A stretch of DNA of 64,000 bases, taken from Corynebacterium haematomassiliense (GTDB lineage Bacteria; Actinomycetota; Actinomycetes; Mycobacteriales; Mycobacteriaceae). Positions 18,365 to 26,184 of the stretch are shown piece by piece. The notes beneath the pieces were generated by a model that saw only the letters and a program-made list of their open reading frames with translations, ran no database searches and was not told the origin of the DNA. Numbering within the stretch: position 1 is the first letter of the stretch; every line of letters starts with the position of its first letter. The stretch is taken from contig NZ_JACDTZ010000001.1 in the NCBI RefSeq assembly GCF_013978595.1, positions 1,488,001 to 1,552,000 of the forward strand. Direction: 5' to 3'. The translations under genes were made by a program, and so were the position numbers.

Positions 18365-19606
18365 ATGAGTGAGCCACTGCAGAAGCACCGTCATTTCGAC
18401 CAAGCGGACAAGCTGAAAAACGTCTTCTACGACATCCGCGGGCCGGTGACCGCCACCGCGGAGAAGATGGAGCGCGACGGCCACACCATTTTGAAGCTCA
18501 ACACCGGCAACCCGGCCGTCTTCGGCTTTGAGGCGCCGGACGTGATCATGCGCGACATGATCGCCAACCTGCCCACCTCCCAGGGCTACACCACCTCCAA
18601 GGGCATCACCTCGGCGCGCCGCGCGGTGGTCACTCGCTACGAGATGATCGACGGCTTCCCACCCTTCGACATCGACGACGTCTACCTGGGCAACGGCGTG
18701 TCCGAGCTGATCAGCATGACCACTCAGGCGCTGCTCAACGACGGCGACGAGATCCTCATCCCCGCCCCCGACTACCCGCTGTGGACCGCCGCGTCCACCC
18801 TCGCCGGCGGCAAGGTCGTGCACTACATGTGCGACGAGGAGGACGACTGGAATCCCTCGCTCGAGGACATCCGCTCCAAGGTCACCGACCGCACCAAGGC
18901 GATCGTGGTGATCAACCCCAACAACCCCACCGGCGCCGTGTACTCGCGCGAGGTGCTCGAAGGCATCGCCAACATCGCCCGCGAGCACGAGCTCATGGTG
19001 CTCGCCGACGAGATCTACGACCGCATACTTTACGACGGAGCTTCGCACACCTCCATGGCAGAAATCGCCCCGGATCTCGTGTGCATCACCTTCAACGGCC
19101 TGTCCAAGGCGTACCGGGTGTGCGGATACCGCGCCGGCTGGATGGTCATCACGGGCCCGAAGCGCCGCGCCACCGGCTTCATCGAAGGCCTGGATCTGCT
19201 GTCGGGCACCCGCCTGTGCGCGAACGTGCCGGGCCAGCACGCCATCCAGGTGGCACTGGGCGGACGGCAGTCCATCTACGAGCTCACTGCCGAGGGTGGG
19301 CGCCTGCACAAGCAGCGCAACGTCGCAGTGCGGAAGCTCCGCGAGATCCCCGGTGTGTCCGTGGTGGAGCCGAAGGGTGCGCTGTACTGCTTCCCCAAGA
19401 TCGACGCGGAGATGTACAACATCCACGACGACGAGAAGTTCATGCTGGACCTGCTCAAATCCGAAAAGATCCTGATGGTCCAGGGCACCGGCTTCAACTA
19501 CCCCACCCCGGACCACTTCCGCGTGGTCACCCTGCCGTGGGCGTCGCAGTTGGAAAACGCCATCGAGCGCCTGGGCAACTTCCTGGCGGACTACCACCAG
19601 CACTAG
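18365..19606 (+). CDS. alaT: AlaT, PLP-dependent alanine/valine aminotransferase
   Basis: This 413-residue class I/II aminotransferase transfers amino groups between alanine and 2-oxo acids. It has the AlaT-type N-terminus (LKNVFYDIRGPV), the family motif NPNNPTGAVYS near residue 190, and the PLP Schiff-base Lys248 in NGLSKAYRVCGYRAGW. Length and motif spacing match the C. glutamicum enzyme. TACAGT at 18351-18356 ends 8 nt before the ATG, so the mRNA is probably leaderless. It stands alone between the DUF1707 gene and the low-G+C island. Confidence 0.93.
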   Translation: MSEPLQKHRHFDQADKLKNVFYDIRGPVTATAEKMERDGHTILKLNTGNPAVFGFEAPDVIMRDMIANLPTSQGYTTSKGITSARRAVVTRYEMIDGFPPFDIDDVYLGNGVSELISMTTQALLNDGDEILIPAPDYPLWTAASTLAGGKVVHYMCDEEDDWNPSLEDIRSKVTDRTKAIVVINPNNPTGAVYSREVLEGIANIAREHELMVLADEIYDRILYDGASHTSMAEIAPDLVCITFNGLSKAYRVCGYRAGWMVITGPKRRATGFIEGLDLLSGTRLCANVPGQHAIQVALGGRQSIYELTAEGGRLHKQRNVAVRKLREIPGVSVVEPKGALYCFPKIDAEMYNIHDDEKFMLDLLKSEKILMVQGTGFNYPTPDHFRVVTLPWASQLENAIERLGNFLADYHQH

Positions 19607-19644
19607 GGATTCCGACGGTGGCTTAGACGAGGTATCCTGCGCAT

Positions 19645-19872
19645 ATGACTTCCGTGCCCGTCCCGAGGGAGGCGTTCCGCGATAACGCGCGAACCCTCCG
19701 TCAGGCGATGCGCGAAGCAGCGCAAACATCATCGGCGAATGTTGTTCTTTCCCATCGCCAAGCAGAAATGATTCTGCGTGTGCTGGAGAGTGCGGATTCA
19801 GAATTCGAGCGTCGCCAGCATGTAGCTCGAAAACTTGCGGATTTCTCCAATGAAATCGGGTTCACCGAGTAG
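19645..19872 (+). CDS. Small protein, putative antitoxin-like partner of a broken PIN toxin
   Basis: This 75-residue, charged, probably helical protein has no recognised domain. TATCCT at 19633-19638 ends 6 nt before the ATG, so it is likely a leaderless transcript. The next frame, overlapping its end by 23 nt, encodes the start of a PIN domain (FVDANTLS) but is disrupted. An upstream small gene overlapping a PIN gene is the usual type II toxin-antitoxin order, so an antitoxin origin is inferred. Base composition is visibly lower in G+C than alaT. Confidence 0.6.
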   Translation: MTSVPVPREAFRDNARTLRQAMREAAQTSSANVVLSHRQAEMILRVLESADSEFERRQHVARKLADFSNEIGFTE

Positions 19873-20034
19873 CGCGATCCCGCGACGAAGCGTGCCGGTC
19901 GCCTTCGTCGATGCCAACACTCTCTCTGCGTAGAACTCTCCGCTTCTAAGGACGGAGAGACGGTCCTCAGCCAACTAGAAAAAGCGACGAGCCCTGGCAC
20001 GGCAGCCAAGGTTCGAAGGTTCGTACGCCCATAA
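19850..20034 (+). pseudogene. Remnant of a PIN-domain (VapC-like) toxin gene
   Basis: From the ATG at 19850 the frame reads 27 residues containing VPVAFVDANTLSA and then a stop at 19931-19933. The FVDAN motif with its catalytic Asp is the classic N-terminus of PIN toxins. A different frame from about 19933 reads ELSASKDGETVLSQLEK and continues to a basic end ending RRFVRP before TAA at 20032-20034, which looks like a toxin C-terminus. About two thirds of a normal PIN domain is missing, so an internal deletion with frame change is inferred. The remnant ends 3 nt before the convergent ABC-F stop. Confidence 0.45.
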
Positions 20035-20037
20035 CAG

Positions 20038-21573
20038 TCAACTGCACTGCAAGGTCTCAATGGTGACTTCGCGGGTGAGACCTATTCGCGCACAGAAATC
20101 CTCGTCATGGCTGACCAGGACGATCGCACCGGCGTAGCTGTCCAGTGCGGAGACGAGCCAGTCCACTGTGGAAATGTCGATATTGTTGGTGGGCTCGTCG
20201 AGAAGCAATAGCTTCGGGGCTGGGTGAGAAAGCAGGATACGGGCGAGCTCAACGCGGAATCGCTCCCCGCCGGACAGCGTGCCAACGGGGGCGTGCACGG
20301 TGTCGTTCTGAAACAGCAGCTGCGCAAGTTGGTCGCGGATATACTGCGGCTCTGCCTCGAGGTTGGTTTGCGTCACCAGCTCCAGCACCGTCAGCTCTGG
20401 GTTGAGCGTAATGCGCTGGCGAAGGTAACCCACGTCGTCGATGACGTAGCCTGCCTGCCCACTCGCGATGGAGTTGAGCAGCGTAGTCTTGCCACTTCCG
20501 TTAGGACCGGTAATGCGCACCCGCTCGGGACCTACGACTGTCAGTCCGGGAATGTCCAAGACCCGGGTACCATTGGGCAGCTCGGTGCCGGGCAAATCGA
20601 TAAAGACAGCTTGATCATCGCGGACTTTTTCCTGGGCTTTGTTGTAGGCGGCGAGCGCGCCCTCCACCGCTCCTGCGTGGTCCGACCCCCGTCTCGCCGC
20701 AGTCTTTTCAGACCTGTCCTTGTCCAATCCCATCGCCATGCCGGGCTTGCGCTTCGAGGCGGCGAACTTCTTTCCACGGCGCGCATCCCGATCGATGCGT
20801 GTCTGCATCGCTTCCCGCTCCTTGACCTGCTTGCGGTGGTTCGCTTTTGCGTCCCTCACCCCGCGTATCGCTGATTCCTGCTCCTGCGCGAGCGTCTCCT
20901 TGTATGCGGAAAAGTTGCCGGAGAACATTCGCAGCCGGCCGTCGTGCAGCTCAGCAATTTCGGTGGCGCTCTGCAGCAAGTCGCGGTCATGACTTGCGAC
21001 GAGCACAGGTACCGACGCCGCCTCCAGCACCCGTATGAGCTGCTCTTTCGCGTGGTGGTCGAGGTTGTTTGTTGGCTCATCCAAGACAACGAAGTCGGGG
21101 GCGCCGGAAAACAACGCGGCCAACGCTACCCGGACTGTTTCACCGCCGGAAAGCGTATTCAGGGTTCTATCCAAAGGCAGGTCGAGTCCATGCGCGGACA
21201 GTGTGGCGGTGATCTCTGCGGCGATATCCCACCGGTCACCGATGGTTTCGAACAGCTGGGGATCGAACTCCCCGGCCTCCACCGATGCAATTGCGTTGAG
21301 GATTTCAGTGGCTCCAAAAACATCAGCCACGGTGTCATCCGCCCGCAGCGTGAGGTCCTGCGGCAAGTACGCGATATTCGTGGGGCGTTCCACCGATCCA
21401 CTCGTCGGTTCGAGCTGACCGAGGATGATCTTGATCAGGGAGGATTTACCGGATCCGTTGTCGCCGATTAACCCGGTAAGCCGACTATCAAATACGGCGT
21501 TCAGGCCTTCAAAGCACGTGGTTCCATTGGGCCACTCGAGAGAAATGTTGTTCAGGGAAATAGGCATGCTCAT
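20038..21573 (-). CDS. ABC-F family ribosome-associated ATPase (possible antibiotic-resistance type)
   Basis: This 511-residue soluble protein has two ATPase domains and no membrane helices. The first has GDNGSGKSS, LSGGETVR and FVVLDEPTNNLDHH; the second has GPNGSGKTT, LSGGERFRVELA and LLLLDEPTNNID. The interdomain linker with KANHRKQVKEREAMQTRI is basic and helical, as in ABC-F proteins that enter the ribosomal E site. Resistance to macrolides, lincosamides or related drugs is suggested by the leader peptide and hairpin upstream and by the lower-G+C setting, but housekeeping ABC-F roles cannot be excluded. A second in-frame ATG lies two codons in (21565-21567). Neither ATG has a strong ribosome site. 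Confidence 0.85.
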   Translation of the reverse strand: MSMPISLNNISLEWPNGTTCFEGLNAVFDSRLTGLIGDNGSGKSSLIKIILGQLEPTSGSVERPTNIAYLPQDLTLRADDTVADVFGATEILNAIASVEAGEFDPQLFETIGDRWDIAAEITATLSAHGLDLPLDRTLNTLSGGETVRVALAALFSGAPDFVVLDEPTNNLDHHAKEQLIRVLEAASVPVLVASHDRDLLQSATEIAELHDGRLRMFSGNFSAYKETLAQEQESAIRGVRDAKANHRKQVKEREAMQTRIDRDARRGKKFAASKRKPGMAMGLDKDRSEKTAARRGSDHAGAVEGALAAYNKAQEKVRDDQAVFIDLPGTELPNGTRVLDIPGLTVVGPERVRITGPNGSGKTTLLNSIASGQAGYVIDDVGYLRQRITLNPELTVLELVTQTNLEAEPQYIRDQLAQLLFQNDTVHAPVGTLSGGERFRVELARILLSHPAPKLLLLDEPTNNIDISTVDWLVSALDSYAGAIVLVSHDEDFCARIGLTREVTIETLQCS

Positions 21574-21582
21574 CTGTCTTTC

Positions 21583-21609
21583 TGGTTCGTGTTATGCGGA
21601 AACACGGAA
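21583..21609 (-). promoter_or_regulatory. Hairpin overlapping the leader peptide stop (candidate attenuator)
   Basis: In the transcript, GTTCCGTGTT pairs with AACACGAAC: nine base pairs with one bulged C and a 7-nt loop TCCGCAT. The stem includes the last leader codons and ends about 10 nt before the ABC-F start. A ribosome on the leader would melt it. No U-run follows, so translational rather than transcriptional control is likelier. Confidence 0.45.
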
Positions 21610-21618
21610 CGTGAGCAC
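21592..21618 (-). CDS. Leader peptide VLTFRVSA upstream of the ABC-F gene
   Basis: An 8-codon ORF begins with GTG at 21616-21618 and ends with TAA. GGAAGGAG (complement of 21625-21632) stands 6 nt before it, the best ribosome site in the neighbourhood and far stronger than that of the ABC-F gene 18 nt downstream. Its last codons and stop lie in a hairpin with arms GTTC-CGTGTT and AACACG-AAC. Drug-stalled ribosomes on such short leaders are a known way to control resistance genes; that role here is inferred. Confidence 0.5.
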   Translation of the reverse strand: MLTFRVSA

Positions 21619-21654
21619 TGCCTACTCCTTCCCTCGGGGACGCGGTCTGTTCAG

Positions 21655-21683
21655 AAACTACGGTGAACCAGTGTGCGTGTCAA
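21655..21683 (-). promoter_or_regulatory. Promoter of the ABC-F gene and its leader peptide
   Basis: On the minus strand TTGACA (complement of 21678-21683) and TAGTTT (complement of 21655-21660) are separated by exactly 17 nt. This is a near-consensus sigma-A promoter. Transcription would start about 7 nt beyond, roughly 30 nt before the leader ORF. Confidence 0.65.
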
Positions 21684-21714
21684 GCACTTTGCGTCCAATA
21701 AGTGACCAGACATG

Positions 21715-21771
21715 ACGCTGATCTGCTAGTTCGTCGGTGGTTGTCTCCTGAGCGAACTAGCAGATCCGCGT
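21715..21771. repeat. 19-bp imperfect inverted repeat with 19-nt loop at the island edge
   Basis: The arm at 21715-21733 and the arm at 21753-21771 (core ATCTGCTAGTTCG and its complement) match at 18 of 19 positions. It lies between the ABC-F promoter and the convergent end of the glutamate-synthase-like gene, at the edge of the lower-G+C stretch. Four Ts follow only on the plus strand, where no gene precedes it, so it is not a simple terminator. It could be a remnant of mobile-element ends or a bidirectional transcription barrier. Confidence 0.55.
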
Positions 21772-21859
21772 TTTGGGGCTGGGTGGGGCCGGTTGAGCTT
21801 GGTTGGAGCTGGGGCCTGGGAGCTGGCCAGCCAGCCCACCCCAGGCCCACCACCGGCAG

Positions 21860-23398
21860 CTACGCCACGGGGCGGAAGGTGTCCGGGGAGGCAGCTTTCC
21901 AGTCGGGGGCCCAGACCGACGGGGCGTCGTCAAGCAATTGCCCCGGGCGCAGCCACTCGTAGATGGAGGCGTAGGAGCGCGACTCCGTCGGCGAGACGCT
22001 GCGGCGCAGCATGTCGGGGCGAAGCTCCGACGGATCCGAGACGCCCATGGAGGCCATGAGGCGCACGGCGGTGCTGACGGTGGTCTTGTGGAAGTTGTAG
22101 ACCGCCTTGGACTTGTCCTCCACCACGATGGCGCGGTTGCGACGCGGGTCCTGGGTCGCAACGCCCGTGGGGCATTCGCCGGTGTGGCAGCGCTGCGCCT
22201 GGATGCAGCCGGTGGCCATCATCATGGCGCGGGCGGAGTTGGTGTAGTCCGCGCCCTGGATCATGCGCATGACGATGTCGGAGCCGCCGGCGACTTTGCC
22301 GGAGGCGCCGATCTTGATCTGGTCGCGAAGCCCAGTGCCCACCAGCGCGTTGTGCATGAGCATCAGGCCGTGGGTCAGCGGCATGCCCATGTGGTCCTCG
22401 AAGTCGATGGGCGCGGCACCCGTGCCGCCTTCGGAGCCGTCCACCACGATGAAGTCGGGCGCGGTGCCGACCGCGCGGATGGCCTTGCAGATGGCGAGCA
22501 CTTCCCGACGGCTGCTGACGCACATCTTGAACCCCGCCGGCTTGCCGCCGGAAAGCTCGCGCATCTGCGCGATGAACTCGATGAGCTCGACCGGGGTGCT
22601 GAACACGCGGTGGCCGGCCGGGCTGATGCAGTCCACGCCCATGGGCACGCCGCGGATCTCCGAGACTTCCTTGGTGATCTTGTCCGCCGGCAGCACGCCG
22701 CCGATGCCCGGCTTGGCACCCTGGCTGAGCTTCAGCTCCACCATCTTGACCTGGTCGTCCTGCGCCTTGTCGCGGAACTTCGCCGGGTCGAAGTCGCCGT
22801 CCTCGGTGCGGGCGCCGAAGTAGCCGGTGCCCATCTGCCAGACCAGATCGCCGCCGTTTTCCTGGTGGTACGGGGAGATGCCGCCCTCACCGGTGTTGTG
22901 GGCGAACCCACCCATGGCCGCACCCTTGTTCAGGGAGCGCACGGCGTTCTTGGACAGGGAGCCGAAGCTCATCGAGGACACGTTCAGCATGGAGATGGAG
23001 TACGGCTTGGTGCAGTCCTTGCCGCCCACGAGCGCGCGCGGCGGCTCGGCCGGCTCCTCCACCGGGGCGATGGAGTGCACGAGGTGCTCGTGGTTCGAGT
23101 CGTAGACGTCCTGGACGGTGCCGAACGACGTCTCGCTCTGCTTGCCCTTCGCGCGCTCGTAGATGGCGTTGCGCTGGTCGCGGTTGAAAGGGCGGCCGTC
23201 CCAGTCGCGTTCAATGAAGTACTGGCGCAGCTCCGGACCGATGTCCGTGAGCAGGTAGCGCATGTGCCCTAAAACGGGGTAGTTGCGCAGGACCGGGTAC
23301 TTGGTTTGTGTGAGGTCGTGGATGGCGACGCCACCCAGCGCCGCGGCGGCAGCGCCCAGGGCGCCCTTGGCAAACTTTCCTGACTTCTCCTTGGACAT
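21860..23398 (-). CDS. FMN-binding glutamate synthase-like protein
   Basis: This 512-residue protein resembles the central plus FMN (GltB) domains of glutamate synthase without the amidotransferase domain. An N-terminal hydrophobic stretch (KGALGAAAAALGGVAIHDL) is followed by the family segments SSMSFGSLSKNAVRSLNKGA, GEGGISPYH, LKLSQGAKPGIGG, VVDGSEGGTGAAP and a C-terminal Cys-rich QAQRCHTGECPTGVATQDP. It may use ferredoxin-type electrons; the substrate is unproven. I chose ATG at 23396-23398; GATAGT a few bases upstream suggests a leaderless start, and the Met 15 codons further up has no support. Confidence 0.85.
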   Translation of the reverse strand: MSKEKSGKFAKGALGAAAAALGGVAIHDLTQTKYPVLRNYPVLGHMRYLLTDIGPELRQYFIERDWDGRPFNRDQRNAIYERAKGKQSETSFGTVQDVYDSNHEHLVHSIAPVEEPAEPPRALVGGKDCTKPYSISMLNVSSMSFGSLSKNAVRSLNKGAAMGGFAHNTGEGGISPYHQENGGDLVWQMGTGYFGARTEDGDFDPAKFRDKAQDDQVKMVELKLSQGAKPGIGGVLPADKITKEVSEIRGVPMGVDCISPAGHRVFSTPVELIEFIAQMRELSGGKPAGFKMCVSSRREVLAICKAIRAVGTAPDFIVVDGSEGGTGAAPIDFEDHMGMPLTHGLMLMHNALVGTGLRDQIKIGASGKVAGGSDIVMRMIQGADYTNSARAMMMATGCIQAQRCHTGECPTGVATQDPRRNRAIVVEDKSKAVYNFHKTTVSTAVRLMASMGVSDPSELRPDMLRRSVSPTESRSYASIYEWLRPGQLLDDAPSVWAPDWKAASPDTFRPVA

Positions 23399-23478
23399 GC
23401 GGACTATCATGCCCCACTCAGCCAGAATTACTAAGACGGGCACACCCTGCAGGTATGCCCGAATTAGGTACTACGAAA

Positions 23479-24807
23479 CTACAGGCTCCGGCCGAGGGCG
23501 CGGAGCTGCCAGCCCGCCTGCTGCCACTGCTGGATGTTGAGGACGTTTCGGCCGTCGATGAGCAATTGCTTGTCGACGAGCCCCGCCGCCCACCGCGGAT
23601 CCATCTCCTTGAACTCCTGCCACTCCGTGGCGAGGATGACCAGCTCCGCGCCACGCAGTGCGTCCTCGAGGCTGGTGGCGTAGTCGAGGGTGGGAAATAC
23701 CTTGCGGGCGTTGTCCATGCCCTGCGGGTCGTAGACGCGCACAGACGCGCCGGCGAGCGAAAGCTGGCCGGCTACTGCGAGTGCGGGCGAGTCGCGCACG
23801 TCGTCCGAGTTCGGCTTGAACGCCGCGCCGAGGACGGTGATGTTGCGGCCGATGACGCTGCCGAGCTCCTCGCGCGCCAGGTCGATCACGCGCTGGCGGC
23901 GGCGCATGTTGATCGCGTCAACCTCGCGCAGGAAGGTCAGGGCCTGGTCGGCGCCGACCTCGCCGGCACGTGCCATGAACGCGCGGATGTCCTTGGGCAG
24001 GCACCCGCCGCCGAAACCGAGACCTGCGCCGAGGAACTTCCGGCCGATGCGGTCGTCGTAGCCGATGGCGTCCGCCAGCTGGGTCACGTCCGCGCCGACG
24101 TTTTCGCAGACCTCGGACACGGCGTTGATGAACGAGATCTTCGTGGCGAGGAATGCGTTGGCGGAGACTTTCACCAGCTCCGCGGTCTGCAGATCCGTCA
24201 CGATGAACGGGGTGTTGTTTTCCAGCGGGGTGGCGTAGACCTCGCGGGCGATCTCCTCTGCTCGGGAGTTCTCGGCGCGGTGGCCTAGCACGATGCGGTC
24301 CGGCTCGATAGTGTCTTTGACCGCGTAGCCTTCGCGGAGGAACTCCGGGTTCCACGCGATCTCCACTTGGCCTTTGTTGCCGTTGGCGGCGGCGAGTGCG
24401 TCGGCGCGTTCCTGCAGGGCGGCGGCGGTGCCGACCGGGACGGTGGACTTGCCCAGGATCAGGTGCTCGCCTTCGAGCTGGGGTACCAGATCGTCGATGA
24501 CGGCCTCAACGTAGCGGGTATCGGCCGCGTAGGAGCCGCGCTGCTGCGGGGTGCCCACACCGATGAAGTGGACGTTCGCAAACGCGGCGGCCTCGGCGTA
24601 GTCCGTCGTAAAGCCAAGGCGACCTGCTTCGATGTTGCGCTCGAGCACCTCGGGCAAGCCCGGCTCGTAAAAGGGCACCTTGGAGTTCTTCAGCGCCTCG
24701 ATTTTGGTTTCATCAACGTCTACGCCCAGCACCTCGTGGCCGAGTTCAGCCATGCACGCCGCGTGCGTCGCCCCGAGGTAACCAGTGCCAATCACAGTCA
24801 TCCGCAT
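23479..24807 (-). CDS. ugd: UDP-glucose 6-dehydrogenase
   Basis: This 442-residue enzyme oxidises UDP-glucose to UDP-glucuronate. The N-terminal NAD domain begins MRMTVIGTGYLGATHA (Rossmann GxGxxG), the family motif FYEPGLPE lies near residue 47, and the catalytic cysteine is in GFGGGCLPKD near residue 270. UDP-glucuronate is used in corynebacteria for glucuronosyl diacylglycerol and lipomannan. It is 51 nt downstream of dcd on the same strand and has a near-palindromic pair of the GTCGANARGC-type word within its 3' end. Confidence 0.94.
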   Translation of the reverse strand: MRMTVIGTGYLGATHAACMAELGHEVLGVDVDETKIEALKNSKVPFYEPGLPEVLERNIEAGRLGFTTDYAEAAAFANVHFIGVGTPQQRGSYAADTRYVEAVIDDLVPQLEGEHLILGKSTVPVGTAAALQERADALAAANGNKGQVEIAWNPEFLREGYAVKDTIEPDRIVLGHRAENSRAEEIAREVYATPLENNTPFIVTDLQTAELVKVSANAFLATKISFINAVSEVCENVGADVTQLADAIGYDDRIGRKFLGAGLGFGGGCLPKDIRAFMARAGEVGADQALTFLREVDAINMRRRQRVIDLAREELGSVIGRNITVLGAAFKPNSDDVRDSPALAVAGQLSLAGASVRVYDPQGMDNARKVFPTLDYATSLEDALRGAELVILATEWQEFKEMDPRWAAGLVDKQLLIDGRNVLNIQQWQQAGWQLRALGRSL

Positions 24808-24858
24808 AAGAGGCCATTATGCCGTGGAGCGGCGAGGTCGGCAGGGCGAAGAACGGAT

Positions 24859-25422
24859 TTACTGGAAGTTCAGGTACGCCTTCGACGGGGTGGGGCCGCG
24901 CTGGCCCTGGTACTTCGAGCCGAGCTTGCCGGAGCCGTACGGGGTGTCCGCGGGCGAGGTCATGTTGAACAGCGCGAGCTGGCCGACCTTCATGCCCGGC
25001 CACAGGACGATGGGCAGGTTGGCCACGTTGGACAGCTCCAAGGTGATGTGGCCGGAAAAGCCCGGGTCAATGAAGCCTGCGGTGGAGTGCGTGAGCAGCC
25101 CCAGGCGGCCCAGGGAGGACTTGCCCTCCAAGCGGCCCGCCAGGTCCGCGGGCAGTGTGAAGCACTCGAGGGTGGAGGCGAGCACGAACTCGCCGGGGTG
25201 CAGGACAAACGCGTCGCCGTCCGGCACCTCGACGAGCGTGGTCAGATCCGGCATCTCCTGCTTCGGGTCAATGTGCGTGTACTTCGAGTTGTTGAAAACG
25301 CGGAAGAACTTGTCAATGCGCACATCGATCGAACTCGGCTGAATGAGCTCGGCATCGAACGGCTCGATACCGAGGTGGCCGGAGTCAATGGCATCGCGGA
25401 TGTCGTGATCTGAAAGCAACAC
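24859..25422 (-). CDS. dcd: dCTP deaminase (possibly bifunctional dCTP deaminase/dUTPase)
   Basis: This 187-residue enzyme begins [12 protein letters not shown] and carries the family motifs [17 protein letters not shown], the nucleotide-binding SSLGRLGL and [21 protein letters not shown], with the catalytic Glu in the last. It deaminates dCTP; actinobacterial homologs such as that of M. tuberculosis also hydrolyse the dUTP product. The trimer-forming C-terminal tail ([16 protein letters not shown]) is complete. It lies back to back with tRNA-Gly. Confidence 0.95.
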   Translation of the reverse strand: MLLSDHDIRDAIDSGHLGIEPFDAELIQPSSIDVRIDKFFRVFNNSKYTHIDPKQEMPDLTTLVEVPDGDAFVLHPGEFVLASTLECFTLPADLAGRLEGKSSLGRLGLLTHSTAGFIDPGFSGHITLELSNVANLPIVLWPGMKVGQLALFNMTSPADTPYGSGKLGSKYQGQRGPTPSKAYLNFQ

Positions 25423-25483
25423 GAATCAGAGTGTACTTCCCTGTTTTGGGCCGCGAATCCGTGGTGCTAAAGTTGGCAGAGCT

Positions 25484-25554
25484 GCCGGCGTAGTTTAGTG
25501 GTAGAACATCAGCTTCCCAAGCTGAGAGTGCGAGTTCGATTCTCGTCGCCGGCT
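25484..25554 (+). tRNA. tRNA-Gly (anticodon CCC)
   Basis: The 71-nt gene folds as a canonical cloverleaf: acceptor GCCGGCG/CGCCGGC, anticodon stem TCAGC/GCTGA with loop TTCCCAA (anticodon CCC at 25516-25518), and T-arm GCGAG-TTCGATT-CTCGT. The CCA end is not encoded. A T-rich run follows at once (TCTCTTTTCTTTTT) and may terminate transcription. No integrase or duplicated tRNA end is visible nearby. Confidence 0.97.
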
Positions 25555-25578
25555 CTCTTTTCTTTTTCGGGGTGCGGG

Positions 25579-26184
25579 CTACAAGAAGTAGCGGATCTTC
25601 CACGGCACCTCGGGGCCGTACACCTGCCTCGAACACGGGCGCATGTCCGCACGTGCGAGGGAGATGAACGGGTCCTTGATGCCGCTTTCCTCCGGAAAAT
25701 TGCACTGCATTACGTTGTAGCCCACGCAGTACTTCACGGCGAACTGCATTGCCCACGGGTCGTGGTGGAAGACCTCGTCAACGCCCATTGGTGTGGCAAT
25801 GACCGTGCGCAAACCGGTCTGCTCCACGACCTCCACGGGCTGCCAGTCCTCGTCGGTGTGCATGGTGGCATCCCATATCTCGCCGCCGAGCACATGGTGG
25901 CCGTTGCCCTCCACCTCGCACTCGTCCGCGTCGACATAACGGCGCGCCACCCACACCGGCGGCGCGGAAATCAGCTCGCCGGAGGAGTTGCGAAACGCGT
26001 TGCGCCCCGGCGAATACTCGAAAAGGAACCCGAGGCGGCGGATGCACTGCAGCGCCTCCTTCGAATTCGGGAACCGAAACGTGAGCAAGAGCTGTCCCAC
26101 GTTCACGGTGAAGTAGCGGCCGTTTTGGAAATTACGGGTCGCGGTGAGGAAGGCGGTGGGGTCCGGGAGGTCGTCGAAAAGCAT
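25579..26184 (-). CDS. Unrecognised protein, paralog of the gene just upstream
   Basis: This 201-residue soluble protein matches no family I know. It aligns along its length with the preceding gene product: both have an FEYS...R..G.LI..P segment near residues 50-70, then DECEVEGNGH against DQCDLVANGH, then EDWQPVEVVE against EDWLPITIIE, and VFHHD against CYHHD. The shared Cys, two NGH/HHD histidines and acidic residues could form a metal or catalytic site. Its ATG shares one base with the upstream stop (TAATG), so the two proteins are co-translated. The end lies 24 nt from the convergent tRNA-Gly. Confidence 0.8.
   Translation of the reverse strand: MLFDDLPDPTAFLTATRNFQNGRYFTVNVGQLLLTFRFPNSKEALQCIRRLGFLFEYSPGRNAFRNSSGELISAPPVWVARRYVDADECEVEGNGHHVLGGEIWDATMHTDEDWQPVEVVEQTGLRTVIATPMGVDEVFHHDPWAMQFAVKYCVGYNVMQCNFPEESGIKDPFISLARADMRPCSRQVYGPEVPWKIRYFL

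Noticed and set aside
21812..21848. GGGCCTGGG/CCCAGGCCC stem after the glutamate-synthase-like gene as a terminator
   Set aside because: The stem is plausible, but it has a 19-nt loop with its own repeats and no T-run in the direction of transcription, so I did not call it.
25385..25756. Minus-strand 123-codon frame across tRNA-Gly
   Set aside because: It reads through the antisense of the tRNA and overlaps two supported genes.
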